Shown: positions 8,368 through 18,800 of the stretch, one piece after another | How the letters are laid out: each line of letters starts with the position of its first letter | Numbering within the stretch: position 1 is the stretch's first letter | Assembly (NCBI GenBank): GCA_023663145.1 | Contig: JAMPHZ010000001.1 | Location: forward strand, 140,251-204,250 | Length of the DNA: 64,000 nt | Direction: 5' to 3' | DNA from: Odoribacter sp. | GTDB lineage: Bacteria; Bacteroidota; Bacteroidia; Bacteroidales; Muribaculaceae | Made by a program: the position numbers and the translations under genes | The notes under the pieces: generated by a model | The model's input: the letters and a program-made list of their open reading frames with translations, nothing else | Told to the model about the DNA's origin: nothing | The model's database searches: none

Positions 8368-9369
8368 TCATTCTATGTTGGGGTTGAGAGTGTGCCAATC
8401 CTTTATAGGTGGTAATACTCCCATCTCTATAACCTCGTCGCGCAATTTGCAGAGGTGATGATAGCTTTGGTCAAGTTCTTTCTTTTCTTCTTGAGTTCCG
8501 CCTACGGGATGCACGGTAACACCGTTTGCATCAATAGTGGTTTCCATAGCCATCATTACGTGGTTGTATGTGCCATTGTTGACATAGGTACCAACAGGCC
8601 ATGTGAAAGGTTTCCCACCCATCGCGGCGGCAATCATCTCTATAGACAGATATGCCGGGCTTTGGAAAGAAGATCTTCCACGCAAGTCGATTATGTGCTT
8701 GCCTCCTTGAATCACATTCTGTTTTATTTCTTCCCATTTTTCTTCCGGTAGAGCTTTTGTGCCTATAAGTTCACTCAACGGCTGTCCGGCAACTGTGGTT
8801 GTGGAAGCGAAAACGGCCATCTGCTCGCCATGGCCTCCATAAGTGCGCGAATTGATTATCTGATCGGCAGGTATATTGAAGTATTTGGCAAGTTCATTAC
8901 GCAGACGGGTTGAGTCAAGTGCGGCAAGTGTTGATACCTGTGAAGGCTTCAAGCCGGAGTAGAGTAGGGTGATAAGACCGGTAATGTCAGCCGGATTGAA
9001 AATAACCACTACATGCTTGACATCCGGACAATATGCACGTATGTCTTTACCAAGTTGTTCGGCTACAGCAGCATTACCCTTGAGAAGATCTTCACGGGTC
9101 ATGCCGGCTTTACGTGCCGCACCACCTGATGAAACAATATAGCGGGCTTTTGTGAAAGCTTCTTTGATGTCAGTGGTGAACGTAATGTTCATTCCTTCGA
9201 AGCCACATTGTTTAAGTTCTTCTGCCACGCCTTCAAGTCCCGGTTCGTATACGTCATAAAGGCAGATGTTAGGAGTGAGATGCATCATTGCGGCTGTCTG
9301 AGCCATGTTGGATCCAATCATGCCGGCGGCACCTACGATCACGAGTTTTTCGTCAGTAAGAAATTTCAT
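8368..9369 (-). CDS. mdh: Malate dehydrogenase
   Basis: 333 residues; interconverts malate and oxaloacetate with NAD(H), feeding the reductive branch to fumarate and succinate in Bacteroidales. An N-terminal Rossmann motif (VIVGAAGMIGSNMA, about 10-23) is followed by the LDH/MDH-fold elements VSSGGAARKAGMTREDLLKG, FNPADI and the Leu-Asp-Ser-Thr-Arg stretch (about 145-150), and the catalytic His region YGGHGEQM. This is the LDH-like malate dehydrogenase form found in Bacteroides. It stands alone between a terminator and the folC operon. Confidence 0.93.
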   Translation of the reverse strand: MKFLTDEKLVIVGAAGMIGSNMAQTAAMMHLTPNICLYDVYEPGLEGVAEELKQCGFEGMNITFTTDIKEAFTKARYIVSSGGAARKAGMTREDLLKGNAAVAEQLGKDIRAYCPDVKHVVVIFNPADITGLITLLYSGLKPSQVSTLAALDSTRLRNELAKYFNIPADQIINSRTYGGHGEQMAVFASTTTVAGQPLSELIGTKALPEEKWEEIKQNVIQGGKHIIDLRGRSSFQSPAYLSIEMIAAAMGGKPFTWPVGTYVNNGTYNHVMMAMETTIDANGVTVHPVGGTQEEKKELDQSYHHLCKLRDEVIEMGVLPPIKDWHTLNPNIE

Positions 9370-9432
9370 ATCAGTTATAAAATAGTTCTTTAAATAAGTT
9401 CTATCTCAATAACAAATTAAAATATGAAAAGG

Positions 9433-10716
9433 TCAAAGAGACGCATAGAAATCAGCAACTACGAATGTGCTGCCACCAACAAAAATTGTACCTCCTGCCG
9501 GCAACTCATGAGCTGCCGCTTCCCACGCATCTTTCACTGTAGGGAATGTCCGGCCTACGATACCTGCCTCTGCCGCAAGGTCGCGTAGTGAATCAGCAGG
9601 GCGTGCCCGCTCTACCGAAGGTGCCGTGAAGTAATACTTTGCGTTACGTGGAAGTTTATCTATTATGTGCGATATATCTTTATCATTGACGAATCCGATG
9701 ACGATTCCAAGAGGTCCCTCATCAGCCATTTTGGTAAGGCGAGGTCCAAGATATCGCCATCCGCCTTCGTTATGCCCGGTATCTGTAATGGTGTGTGGAT
9801 TATTGTTGGCTACTGACCAACGCCCTTGAAGCCCGGTAAAGCCACATACATTTGCGAAACCATTGGAGATTGCTTCATTGTTCAACTTCCAGGGCAGTAA
9901 AGGCAAAACGTGTAGTGCTGTGTTTACGTTCTCAGGTTGATATTCTCCGTACAGATCTGATTCTATAATACCATAATCAAAAGTGTCATAATGTATTACA
10001 TTATCATCCTTAAAGTATTGGGTGAAAGCCGGTGAATCTTTTGCAAATACGATGGGCGAATTACACTCCCGTGCTTTATTTTCAAATACACTTCGCACCG
10101 CCGTGTCATCGGCATTGCCAATCACTACAGGTGTTTTTTGTTTTATTATACCGGCTTTTTCTGTAGCGATTTGCTCAAGTGTATTACCAAGTAATGCTGT
10201 GTGATCGAGAGAGATGTTTGTTATGACTGACACTAAAGGTTTAATGATATTGGTTGAATCAAGCCTGCCACCCAACCCTACCTCTATTACGGCAACATCA
10301 ACGTTCGAACGTGCGAAGTAGTCTAATGCCATCACAGTTGTCAGTTCAAAGAATGAAGGGTCAATATCGGAGTCCAAGGATCTGTAACGGTTGATGAAGT
10401 CCACTACATCATCCTTATCAATCATTTTACCATTGATCCTTATACGCTCTCTGAAGTCTATAAGGTGTGGTGACGTGAATAAGCCAACTTTAAGGCCATG
10501 TGATTGAAGGACTGAAGCGAGCATAGAAGAGGTTGATCCCTTTCCGTTCGTGCCGGCGACATGAATCGATCTGATGGATTGTTGTGGATTGCCGAATACT
10601 TCGGCAAGGGCTTTTACACGGTCAAGCCCCGGTTTATATGCGCCAACTCCCTTGTTCTGAAACATCGGTATGCGGGTGAACATCCACTCTGTTACCTTAT
10701 TATAGTCATTTTCCAT
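9433..10716 (-). CDS. folC: Bifunctional folylpolyglutamate/dihydrofolate synthase
   Basis: 427 residues; adds glutamate to dihydropteroate and reduced folates using ATP. The Mur-ligase-type P-loop HVAGTNGKGSTSSML (about 51-65) and the following FTSPHLIDFRERIRING are diagnostic of FolC. The central domain carries EVGLGGRLDSTN and the SLDHTALLG metal/ATP region. Last gene of the mutS2-chr-chr-folC operon; its ATG abuts the stop codon of the preceding transporter gene with no gap, indicating coupled translation. Confidence 0.95.
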   Translation of the reverse strand: MENDYNKVTEWMFTRIPMFQNKGVGAYKPGLDRVKALAEVFGNPQQSIRSIHVAGTNGKGSTSSMLASVLQSHGLKVGLFTSPHLIDFRERIRINGKMIDKDDVVDFINRYRSLDSDIDPSFFELTTVMALDYFARSNVDVAVIEVGLGGRLDSTNIIKPLVSVITNISLDHTALLGNTLEQIATEKAGIIKQKTPVVIGNADDTAVRSVFENKARECNSPIVFAKDSPAFTQYFKDDNVIHYDTFDYGIIESDLYGEYQPENVNTALHVLPLLPWKLNNEAISNGFANVCGFTGLQGRWSVANNNPHTITDTGHNEGGWRYLGPRLTKMADEGPLGIVIGFVNDKDISHIIDKLPRNAKYYFTAPSVERARPADSLRDLAAEAGIVGRTFPTVKDAWEAAAHELPAGGTIFVGGSTFVVADFYASL

Positions 10717-11289
10717 TCAGAATAGTATAAGACCTGCCAATCCGGCAGCACATATTATTGCTATAGGATGAATCTTGGTGAAAAGATTAATAGCCAGAGA
10801 TGCCAAAGCAATTATGACAGACAGAGACACCTGACGAGTGTCGTATCCGAAGTTCTCTCCATTCATCAGAATAAGGGCGGCTGACGCTATAAGACCGATT
10901 ACGACCGGCCGTAAACCTTTGAACACTCCTTCGATGAACTCGCTGTCACGGTGCTTCCGCACGAAATGACCAGTGTATCTTACCAATAAGAATGATGGTA
11001 AAATAACAACCAGGGTACACAGAATGGATCCCAAAATACCCCATAAAGGAGAAACAGGCGCAGGTAAAGAGGCCATGGGTGCCACATATCCGATGTAGGT
11101 GGCTGAGTTTATGCCTATGGGACCGGGAGTCATTTGTGAGATGGCTACTATATCGGTAAACATCTTCTCAGTAATCCATCCGGGTGTGACTATTTCGTTC
11201 TCGATCAAGGCGAGCATGGCATATCCTCCGCCAAATCCGAAAAATCCTATTTTAAGATAACTCCATATGAGTTTAAGATATATGGTCAT
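10717..11289 (-). CDS. Chromate transporter family, half-size subunit
   Basis: 190 residues, a short-chain CHR-family protein with about 5-6 membrane segments. The family signature FGFGGGYAMLALIENEIV near the N-terminus and the SQMTPGPIGINSATYIGY loop are present. It is the second of two adjacent half-size CHR proteins which together equal one long ChrA and probably form a heterodimer. The start overlaps the upstream CHR gene by 4 bases. In anaerobic gut bacteria the physiological substrate is unproven; chromate or sulfate-like anion export is known only for other members. Confidence 0.88.
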   Translation of the reverse strand: MTIYLKLIWSYLKIGFFGFGGGYAMLALIENEIVTPGWITEKMFTDIVAISQMTPGPIGINSATYIGYVAPMASLPAPVSPLWGILGSILCTLVVILPSFLLVRYTGHFVRKHRDSEFIEGVFKGLRPVVIGLIASAALILMNGENFGYDTRQVSLSVIIALASLAINLFTKIHPIAIICAAGLAGLILF

Positions 11290-11870
11290 TCTGCACCTCC
11301 TTCCCGTTTATTGGATCTACGTGTATTATGCAGATGCCACCAACCAATTATACCACCAAGCACTATAAATAGAATAGGATTGGATACAACCGGCAGTTTT
11401 GACCATATAAACAATGCCACAACTGCCGGAATCCAGGCTGTTGACCAGCCTATTTTTGCAGCTTTGGCCGATGTTATGACCGGAGCCACTATCAATGCCA
11501 CCACGGCCGGTCTGATGCCTTTGAATATTGCCGAAAGAGTCGGATTGGAGGTTATTAATTCGGGCGTGAGAAAGAGGGCTATTAGTAATATTATTAAGAA
11601 TGACGGCAATATGGTGCCGGCGGCCGCGGCAATGCTGCCTCGCAATCCTCGCAACTTATCTCCGACGGCTACTGATATGTTTACAGCTAATATGCCCGGC
11701 AGAGACTGTGCGACGGCCAAAAGGTCAAGAAACTCTTCTTTGTCAATCCACTTATGATGGTCAACGATCTCGCGTTGGATGATTGAAATCATGGCCCATC
11801 CCCCACCAAATGTGAAGGCTCCGATTTTGAAAAAAGTGGCGAATAGCAGCCACATAACATTTGTTCTCAT
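11286..11870 (-). CDS. Chromate transporter family, half-size subunit
   Basis: 194 residues. Short-chain CHR protein with the N-terminal signature FTFGGGWAMISIIQREIVD and the LPGILAVNISVAVGDKL loop, followed by four to five hydrophobic segments and a short basic tail. It partners the CHR gene just downstream (4-base overlap) and itself overlaps the end of mutS2 by 4 bases. The antiparallel pairing of two half-size CHR proteins is known for the family; the transported ion here is not deducible. Confidence 0.88.
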   Translation of the reverse strand: MRTNVMWLLFATFFKIGAFTFGGGWAMISIIQREIVDHHKWIDKEEFLDLLAVAQSLPGILAVNISVAVGDKLRGLRGSIAAAAGTILPSFLIILLIALFLTPELITSNPTLSAIFKGIRPAVVALIVAPVITSAKAAKIGWSTAWIPAVVALFIWSKLPVVSNPILFIVLGGIIGWWHLHNTRRSNKREGGAE

Positions 11871-14314
11871 AATTCCACGACGGTAATGCCGGCGCCACCG
11901 AGGCGCACATCCTCATCGGCATAGTGTGTTACAGCCGGAACTGTTGAAAGATATTGGCGGATGCATTGGCGCAGTGCTCCGGTTCCTGTACCGTGCAATA
12001 TTCTCACGCGTTGTGAGCTGAATTGGATCGCATCATCAATGAAATAGGTTACAGCCTGTAGTGCTTCATCAGCACGCATACCACGAACATCAATCTCGGG
12101 TTTGAAGCGCAACTGGCGTTCGCGGGAGTCATCGGCAGTAGACACGCTAATGAATGATGCTGCCTTGGATGCACCGCTTGACGCTTTTTTGATGGTGCGT
12201 TTCAGCCGATCTAATTTGGCCGTTGTGCGTAGCTGACCGAAAATAACCACAGCTTGGTTCCCACGGATTTCCTCGACAGTGCCTACAGTGCCGGCACCGT
12301 CAAGTTGAACGTTGTCACCCGGCTCAAGAGGCCTGTCGGTTTTTTGTGAAATTGGTGTCTTGGATATTTTCTTGCGACGGTGAGGTGATGCGGCGAGCAG
12401 CGGATGCTCTTTAGATGCAGCGTCAAGGTTACGTTTATCCTGTTCAAGACGATTACGAGCCTCAAGGGTTGCTTGTCGTTCGGCTTGTGAGCGCCGTATG
12501 TCATGTATGGTGCGCTCTATAGCTGCATTTGAACCATCAAGAATCTTACGGGCTTCATTACGGGCCTCGCTGATGATTTCATTGCGACGCTGGCGCAGGT
12601 TGTCAGCTTCGTTTTCGTAGCGTTCAAGTGTCTCTTCTATTTTTTTCTCTTTCTGCTTGATTTGAAGGCGTTTGTTTTCCCAATATCTACGGTCTCGGGC
12701 GATATCGAGCAGATATTTGTCAAGATTTACGTAGTCGCTTCCTACGATATCGCTTGCGGCGCTGATTATCTTTTCCGGGAGACCGGTCTTGCGGGCAATC
12801 TCTATTGCAAATGAGCTGCCCGGATTACCTATTGAAAGAGCGAACAATGGCGACATGCGCTGACGGTCATATAACATTGAACCGTTGACCAATCCTTTTG
12901 TCTCACCGGCATATTTCTTAAGATTCTGGAAGTGTGTGGTAACGACACCCCACATTCCGGCATCATTAAAGTCAGCGAGCAGCGCCTGCGCTATCGCACC
13001 GCCGATCTGTGGCTCAGTCCCTGCGCCGAATTCGTCAATTAGAAATAATGTGCGGTCGTTTCCGTGATTCATGAAATACTTCATGTTGCGCAAGTGTGAC
13101 GAATATGTCGAAAGATCATCCTCAATTGATTGGTCATCTCCGATATCGATAAAGATATTGGCGAATATACCTGTGTGTGAATTATCATAGACCGGAGGTA
13201 GTAAACCGCACTGGAGCATGTATTGTATCACTGCCACAGTTTTAAGAGTGACAGACTTGCCGCCGGCATTTGGCCCAGAGATTACAAGTATGCGGTTTTC
13301 AGGTGTAAGTGTGATATCAAGCGGCACTATGGACTTGCCATGTGATTCAAGGCTATGTTTAAGTACCGGATGGCAGGCGTGGAACCATTCAAGTTCGGGC
13401 TTATCGACGAGGGTAGGGGAAGTGCCACCGCAATCAATGGCGAACACAGCCTTTGCTCTTATAAAGTCGAATGTTGCCATGAGGTCAAAGCTTTCGAGCA
13501 GTTCGTCAATGTATGGCCTTAGCATGCCGGCTACATTTATAAGAATGCGTACTTCCTCACGATGTTCTTCGATGTGAAGCTCACGCAGCCGATTATTGAC
13601 CTCTACAACTTCAGCCGGTTCAATAAATACTGTTTTTCCTGAAGCTGATTCATCATGCACGATGCCCGGGATGCGGCGCTTATTCATGGCTGCAACCGGT
13701 AATACAAGTCTACCGTCGCGCACCGATGCAGATGTATCGGCATCAATGATCCCATCAGCTACAGCCTTTGAAATTATGCGGCGCATCACACTGCCGGCAG
13801 TTCCTCCCATTGAGGTGATGCGCCGGCGTATATCGGCTAATTCTGATGATGCTGTGTCTTTTATTTCTCCCCACCGGTCTACGGTACGGTTTATCTCACG
13901 TGACAGAGAGGGGTATGGGTCAAGGCGCAGGGCCAATTCGTCAAGCAGCGGCAATGCAGAAGTGCCGTCTGAGGAACGGTGTGACTCAAAATAATGGCTT
14001 ATTGCGGCCATTGATTCTATCGTGGCACCGAGATCTACAAGTTCGGCAGCGGTTAGATATGTGCCTTCAGGTCTAATTGTTTTAAGTCGTCCGGTCACAT
14101 CCCGGATTACAGCGGCCGGAAAAGAGTCTTCGCCGCTGAGTATAGTTACAAACTCGGCTACCTGTCCCAGAAGGCGCGCAACCTTGTCATAAGAACTCTC
14201 AAAGCGCATCTCCTGCACTTTTTGAGCGCCTAATCCTGAGCTGCATCGCTCAGAGACCATAGCTCTGATAATATCAAAGCCTATTTTATATTCAAAATTC
14301 TGCGGATATGTCAT
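11867..14314 (-). CDS. mutS2: MutS2-family ATPase/endonuclease
   Basis: 815 residues, normal length for MutS2, a DNA/ribosome-associated ATPase distinct from mismatch-repair MutS. Core and clamp helices occupy about 1-310. Walker A GPNAGGKS lies at 347-354, Walker B TLFLIDEFGAGTEP near 430. A long charged coiled coil (about 520-640) is followed by a KOW/SH3-like segment (about 660-710) and a C-terminal Smr domain (about 740-815) with DVRG and LHGTGTGALR, the nuclease-type motifs. First gene of the operon with the two CHR genes and folC; an AT-rich -7 box lies just upstream. Confidence 0.95.
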   Translation of the reverse strand: MTYPQNFEYKIGFDIIRAMVSERCSSGLGAQKVQEMRFESSYDKVARLLGQVAEFVTILSGEDSFPAAVIRDVTGRLKTIRPEGTYLTAAELVDLGATIESMAAISHYFESHRSSDGTSALPLLDELALRLDPYPSLSREINRTVDRWGEIKDTASSELADIRRRITSMGGTAGSVMRRIISKAVADGIIDADTSASVRDGRLVLPVAAMNKRRIPGIVHDESASGKTVFIEPAEVVEVNNRLRELHIEEHREEVRILINVAGMLRPYIDELLESFDLMATFDFIRAKAVFAIDCGGTSPTLVDKPELEWFHACHPVLKHSLESHGKSIVPLDITLTPENRILVISGPNAGGKSVTLKTVAVIQYMLQCGLLPPVYDNSHTGIFANIFIDIGDDQSIEDDLSTYSSHLRNMKYFMNHGNDRTLFLIDEFGAGTEPQIGGAIAQALLADFNDAGMWGVVTTHFQNLKKYAGETKGLVNGSMLYDRQRMSPLFALSIGNPGSSFAIEIARKTGLPEKIISAASDIVGSDYVNLDKYLLDIARDRRYWENKRLQIKQKEKKIEETLERYENEADNLRQRRNEIISEARNEARKILDGSNAAIERTIHDIRRSQAERQATLEARNRLEQDKRNLDAASKEHPLLAASPHRRKKISKTPISQKTDRPLEPGDNVQLDGAGTVGTVEEIRGNQAVVIFGQLRTTAKLDRLKRTIKKASSGASKAASFISVSTADDSRERQLRFKPEIDVRGMRADEALQAVTYFIDDAIQFSSQRVRILHGTGTGALRQCIRQYLSTVPAVTHYADEDVRLGGAGITVVEL

Positions 14315-14322
14315 TTTCGGTA

Positions 14323-14330
14323 CAAAATTA
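14323..14330 (-). promoter_or_regulatory. Promoter -7 box of mutS2 operon
   Basis: On the minus strand TAATTTTG matches TAnnTTTG, 8 bases upstream of the mutS2 ATG. No clear -33 TTG at the usual spacing. Confidence 0.45.
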
Positions 14331-14373
14331 GCAATTTTACAGAAAATAGAGAATATGCAGCAGTTTAAAAATC

Positions 14374-14406
14374 ATCATATGCAACCCATAAGATTACGCA
14401 TATGAT
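14374..14406 (-). terminator. Terminator-like hairpin after the RND efflux operon
   Basis: A 9-bp stem (14374-14382 with 14398-14406, ATCATATGC/GCATATGAT) with 15-base loop, followed on the minus strand by GATTTTTAA. It lies 24 bases beyond the stop of the outer-membrane channel gene. AT-rich, so moderate. Confidence 0.5.
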
Positions 14407-14429
14407 ATTACGAAGGCTACTTAAAATTA

Positions 14430-15803
14430 CTATTCAAGAGGTGCACCGCCGCCTAATGTCTTGTACAATGTCACTATGGCAAGATATTCATCGCGCACGG
14501 CGTTGATAAGTGATATCTGTGCGTCGAAATACCGGCGGTATGCATCAAGTACATCAATGTAGCTTATTGATCCTCCGATATACTGACGGTTGGCTAATGT
14601 GACATATTGGAAGGCTGCATCGCGCAGATCTGTACGCCGTTCTACAGTGTTGCGGATTGATGAATATGCTGTTCGTGCATTGCTTACCTCTGTGAACGCA
14701 ACCATCACATCCTTTTCGTATCTGATTCGAGCTTGTTCGTAGGCTGCGATTTTTGATTTGTATCGTCTGTGGTTGCGCCCGAAGTCAAAGATTGTACCGG
14801 CAATATTCCCCAACATGTAGGAGAACGGCGAGGTAAACAGATTGGCGACCTGATCATTTTCCCATCCTCCGGTAAGCCCTATTGTTAGACGTGGAAATTG
14901 GTCGGAGTATGCTACTCCACAGTTAGCCATTGCTACCTGTAGGCGTTGCTCGCTTGCCCGTAGGTCGGGCCGACGGGTAATAAGTTCTGATGAGATTGCC
15001 GCAGGCATTGCAACCGGGCGCACTTGCATTAGCTCTACATTTGGGATACCAATCTCAGTTTCAGGATATTCTCCCATAAGAAGAGTTATTGCATTGCGAG
15101 CCATGGCTATGCGGTTATTGAGCGACGGTACCAAAGCCTCTGTGGTGGCAAGTTCAACCTTAGCTTGTTGATATACAAGTTCAGATGTCAGGCCTCCTTC
15201 ATATCTAAGCCTGGCCTTCTCAACACCTTCGCGTCGTGTTATTAATGTCCGTTGCACAATATCAAGTTCGGCTTCGAGGGCTATAAGGTTGAAATATGCT
15301 GTGGCCGTCTGGGCTATGAGAGTCATCTGCAAGGCCCTGCGGTCTTCTACTGACGCCTTATATGTAGCTGCGCTGGCACGCCTGCGTTGGCTCAGTCCCC
15401 CCCAAAGGTCTATTTCCCATCGCACTGAGGCTTTGAAACTAACTTCTGAGTCTATTGAGAATGATTTACCGTCGTAGTGGTTTGTCTCACGGGTGGCACC
15501 GATAATACCGTTAACTGTAGGGAGGTAAACCAATTTATCTACGCCGTATAATTGTCCGAGTTCATCAATGCGTGCCGATGCTATGAGCAGATCTGGATTA
15601 TTGTCAAGTACACGGCGAATGATTCTTACAAGGGTTGAGTCTGTATAAACTTGCCACCATTCGAGATCTGCGATTGAGGCTGAATCGGTGGCCGCCGCAG
15701 CAATTTCAAAAGGTAGGTCAAGCTGTGGTTTTGTAAGATTCTTTGTTCCTGAGCACGAGGCAAGTAGCGATGCTGCTATTATTATAAAGATGATTTTTTT
15801 CAT
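14430..15803 (-). CDS. TolC/NodT-type outer-membrane efflux lipoprotein
   Basis: 457 residues. A lipoprotein signal peptide with lipobox LLASC (Cys ~17) is followed by two repeated TolC-type helical/beta halves (about 50-250 and 255-455), with the family's LGQLYGVDKLVYLPTVNG and RPDLRASEQRLQVAMANCGV segments. It forms the outer-membrane exit duct of the RND pump encoded upstream, which it overlaps by 4 bases. Complete tripartite operon order: fusion protein, pump, channel. Confidence 0.93.
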   Translation of the reverse strand: MKKIIFIIIAASLLASCSGTKNLTKPQLDLPFEIAAAATDSASIADLEWWQVYTDSTLVRIIRRVLDNNPDLLIASARIDELGQLYGVDKLVYLPTVNGIIGATRETNHYDGKSFSIDSEVSFKASVRWEIDLWGGLSQRRRASAATYKASVEDRRALQMTLIAQTATAYFNLIALEAELDIVQRTLITRREGVEKARLRYEGGLTSELVYQQAKVELATTEALVPSLNNRIAMARNAITLLMGEYPETEIGIPNVELMQVRPVAMPAAISSELITRRPDLRASEQRLQVAMANCGVAYSDQFPRLTIGLTGGWENDQVANLFTSPFSYMLGNIAGTIFDFGRNHRRYKSKIAAYEQARIRYEKDVMVAFTEVSNARTAYSSIRNTVERRTDLRDAAFQYVTLANRQYIGGSISYIDVLDAYRRYFDAQISLINAVRDEYLAIVTLYKTLGGGAPLE

Positions 15804-18800
15804 GACTTAACACGTTTTACACGCCGCGTGGTAAAGCGTTCCTTTACGCGGTACACCACTACGAAGAAGAATGGAACAAATACGATGCCAATTGTTATCG
15901 CAACCAACATGCCGAAGAATACACCGGTGCCGATGTCGCGTCGTGCAGCTGAGCCTGGACCACTGGCAAAAAGCAGCGGTAATAGTCCTAACATGAATGC
16001 TAATGACGTCATTACAATTGGCCTGAAGCGTAATGAGGCTGCATGGCGGGCTGCGACAGCCGCAGTCATTCCGCGATCAACTCCTTCTTTGGCAAATTCC
16101 ACAATTAGAATGGCATTCTTTGCTACGAGGCCTACCAACATCACAAGTCCGATTTGGAAATATACATTGTTCTCAAGACCAAGTAACCATATACCAAGAT
16201 AGGCTCCGACTCCGGCCACCGGCAGTGACAGTATTACAGCTATAGGCACACTCCAGCTTTCATAAAGGGCAGCGAGTACGAGAAAAACGAAGACGAATGC
16301 CAATGCAAGTACCATTGCTGTGTTACCGCTCTGATGTTTCTGCTGATATGAGAGTCCGCTCCATTCCACGCCTATACCCGAACCGAGCCGCGATGCGACG
16401 AGCCGTTCAAGTTCAGCCATTGCTTGCCCTGATGAATATCCGTGAGATGCTTCTCCCGAGATGGTTATTGAATTGAACATATTGAAGCGAGCCATTGTGC
16501 CGGGACCGGTAGTGAAGCGGGTCGTACCCAAGGCAGTGACCGGAATCATGTTACCTTCACTGCCACGCACGAAAAAGAGATTCAGGTCAGACCGGTTAGA
16601 GCGGTATGGTGCTTCTGCCTGCATGTATACTCTATAGATACGGTTATACATGTTGAAATCGTTGATATACTGCGATCCTGATAACGCTTTCATTGTAGCG
16701 AATATATCACTGACATCTACGCCGAGAAGACGTGTGCGGTCACGATCCACATCAAAATATAATTGAGGGATATCGGGTTGGGCAGATGTCGTGAGATCAC
16801 CGAGTGCCGGTATCAAGGCAGCCTCGACTAATATTGAGTCTACCGCTGCCTGTAGGTCTGCATATGTAGTCTCGCCTCGGGCCTCAAGTACCATTTCAAA
16901 ACCGCCAGATGTGCCAAGGCCTGGAATAATGGGAGGGGAAGATATGTGGACAGAGCTTTCCGGATAATCACGGAATGTCTTCATCAGCCGTTCGCGTACC
17001 TTGGCAATATCCTGTGTGCTGCGTTCTTCCCATGGTTTCAAAATGACTGTAAGTGTGGAATGAGCCTGATTTGTACCTACGCGCGGTGATGACCCGGTTA
17101 CGTTGAGCACATATTCTACATCTGGATCTTCGCTTAGATAAGCTATGGCCCGGTCTGTTACAATACGTGTACGTTCTATAGTGGATCCTTCAGGTAGCTC
17201 AAGTTCAACTGTGAAATACCCTTGATCTTCCGGTGACATGAATGATGTGGGCACAAGTTGGTTGAGTACGTATATTGATATGAGTGCAAGTCCGAAAAGG
17301 GCGTACATGCGCCGAGGTTTGTCAAGTGCAGCTATGATGCGTCTTCCGTAGAAGCGGTTGCCGCGGCCGAGCCACAGATTAATATAGCGGAAGAAGCGTG
17401 CTTTCTTATTTAATCCGGCAGGTCTCAGCAATTTGGCACACATTACAGGTGAGAGGGTAAGAGCTACTATTGTTGAGATTATCACAGACACTGCGATTGT
17501 AATGGTAAACTGACGATACAGCTGCCCGGTTATGCCAGGAAGGAAACTGACGGGTATGAACACTGCGCAAAGAACCAATGACATGCCGATCAGTGCTGAA
17601 CCAAGATTCTCCATAGCCTTTCTTGTCGCCTCCATGGGGTCAAGATGTTCCTTGTTCATTATCCGGTCAACATTTTCTACCACTACTATCGCATCATCGA
17701 CGACAATACCAATGGCGAGAATAAGACCCAGAAGAGTGAGCATGTTGAGCGAGAAGCCGAATATAAGCATTACACCGAAAGTACCCACAAGGGATATTGG
17801 TACTGCGATTATCGGTATAAGTGTGGCCCGCCAGTTTTGCAGTGAAAGGAACACTACAAGGATCACAAGTATGAGGGCCTCGAAAAATGTGCGGTAAACG
17901 TGATGAATTGATTCTGATATGTAAGTAGTCATATCAAACGGTATCTGATAAGATATACCGTCAGGGAAGGCGGCTGATATCTCCTTCATAGCTTCCTTGA
18001 CATTGTTGGCCACGTCCATTGCATTTGCTCCAGGAAGCATCGTGATATTCAGTACTGCGGCATTTCCTCCGTTGATTCCGCTTTCTGTAGCGTATGATTG
18101 GGCTTCAAGTGCGACACGTGCCACATCCTTGAGACGTATAAGAGCCCCGGACGCGTCGGCTCGTATAACGATGTCCTCAAATTCTTTCACGCTTGACAAA
18201 CGTCCGCGCGCAACGATAGGTACAGTCACGTCGATTCCTTCGGCCGGGGTCTGGCCTAATACACCTGCCGCGGATTCACGATTCTGGTCTTTAAGCGCTG
18301 CCTGGATGTCTTTGACGGTAAGGCCGAGATCAGCCATCTTATCAGGCATGAGCCACAATTGCATAGCATAATAACGGGAACCTACTGAACTGACTGAGCC
18401 CACGCCTTCGATACGTCGCAGCATATCCACTACGTTAAGTGTCGCATAATTGCTAAGGTACACCTCATCGTATTTAGGGTCATTTGACATGATTGTGATT
18501 GTCATCAACCTGGTGGAGGTTTCCTTGGCAACTGAAATGCCATTCTGTACCACTTCTGCCGGTAATCGGCTTTCCGCTTTTTTGATGCGGTTTTGCACAT
18601 CTACAGCAGCCAGTTCAGGATCAGTATCGATGTCGAACGTAATCAAGGCGTTGAATCCACCTGAGTTCGATGATTTTGAACTCATGTATATCATGCCCGG
18701 TGTGCCGTTGAGTTCCTGTTCAATAGGAGTTGCAACGGCCTGAGTGACTGTGACGGCATCTGCTCCCGGATAAGATGCGGATACGCTTACTACAGGCGGG

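Noticed and set aside
13596..13994. 132-codon plus-strand ORF inside mutS2
   Set aside because: Antisense to the conserved core of mutS2; Ser/Arg-rich shadow frame with no recognisable domain.
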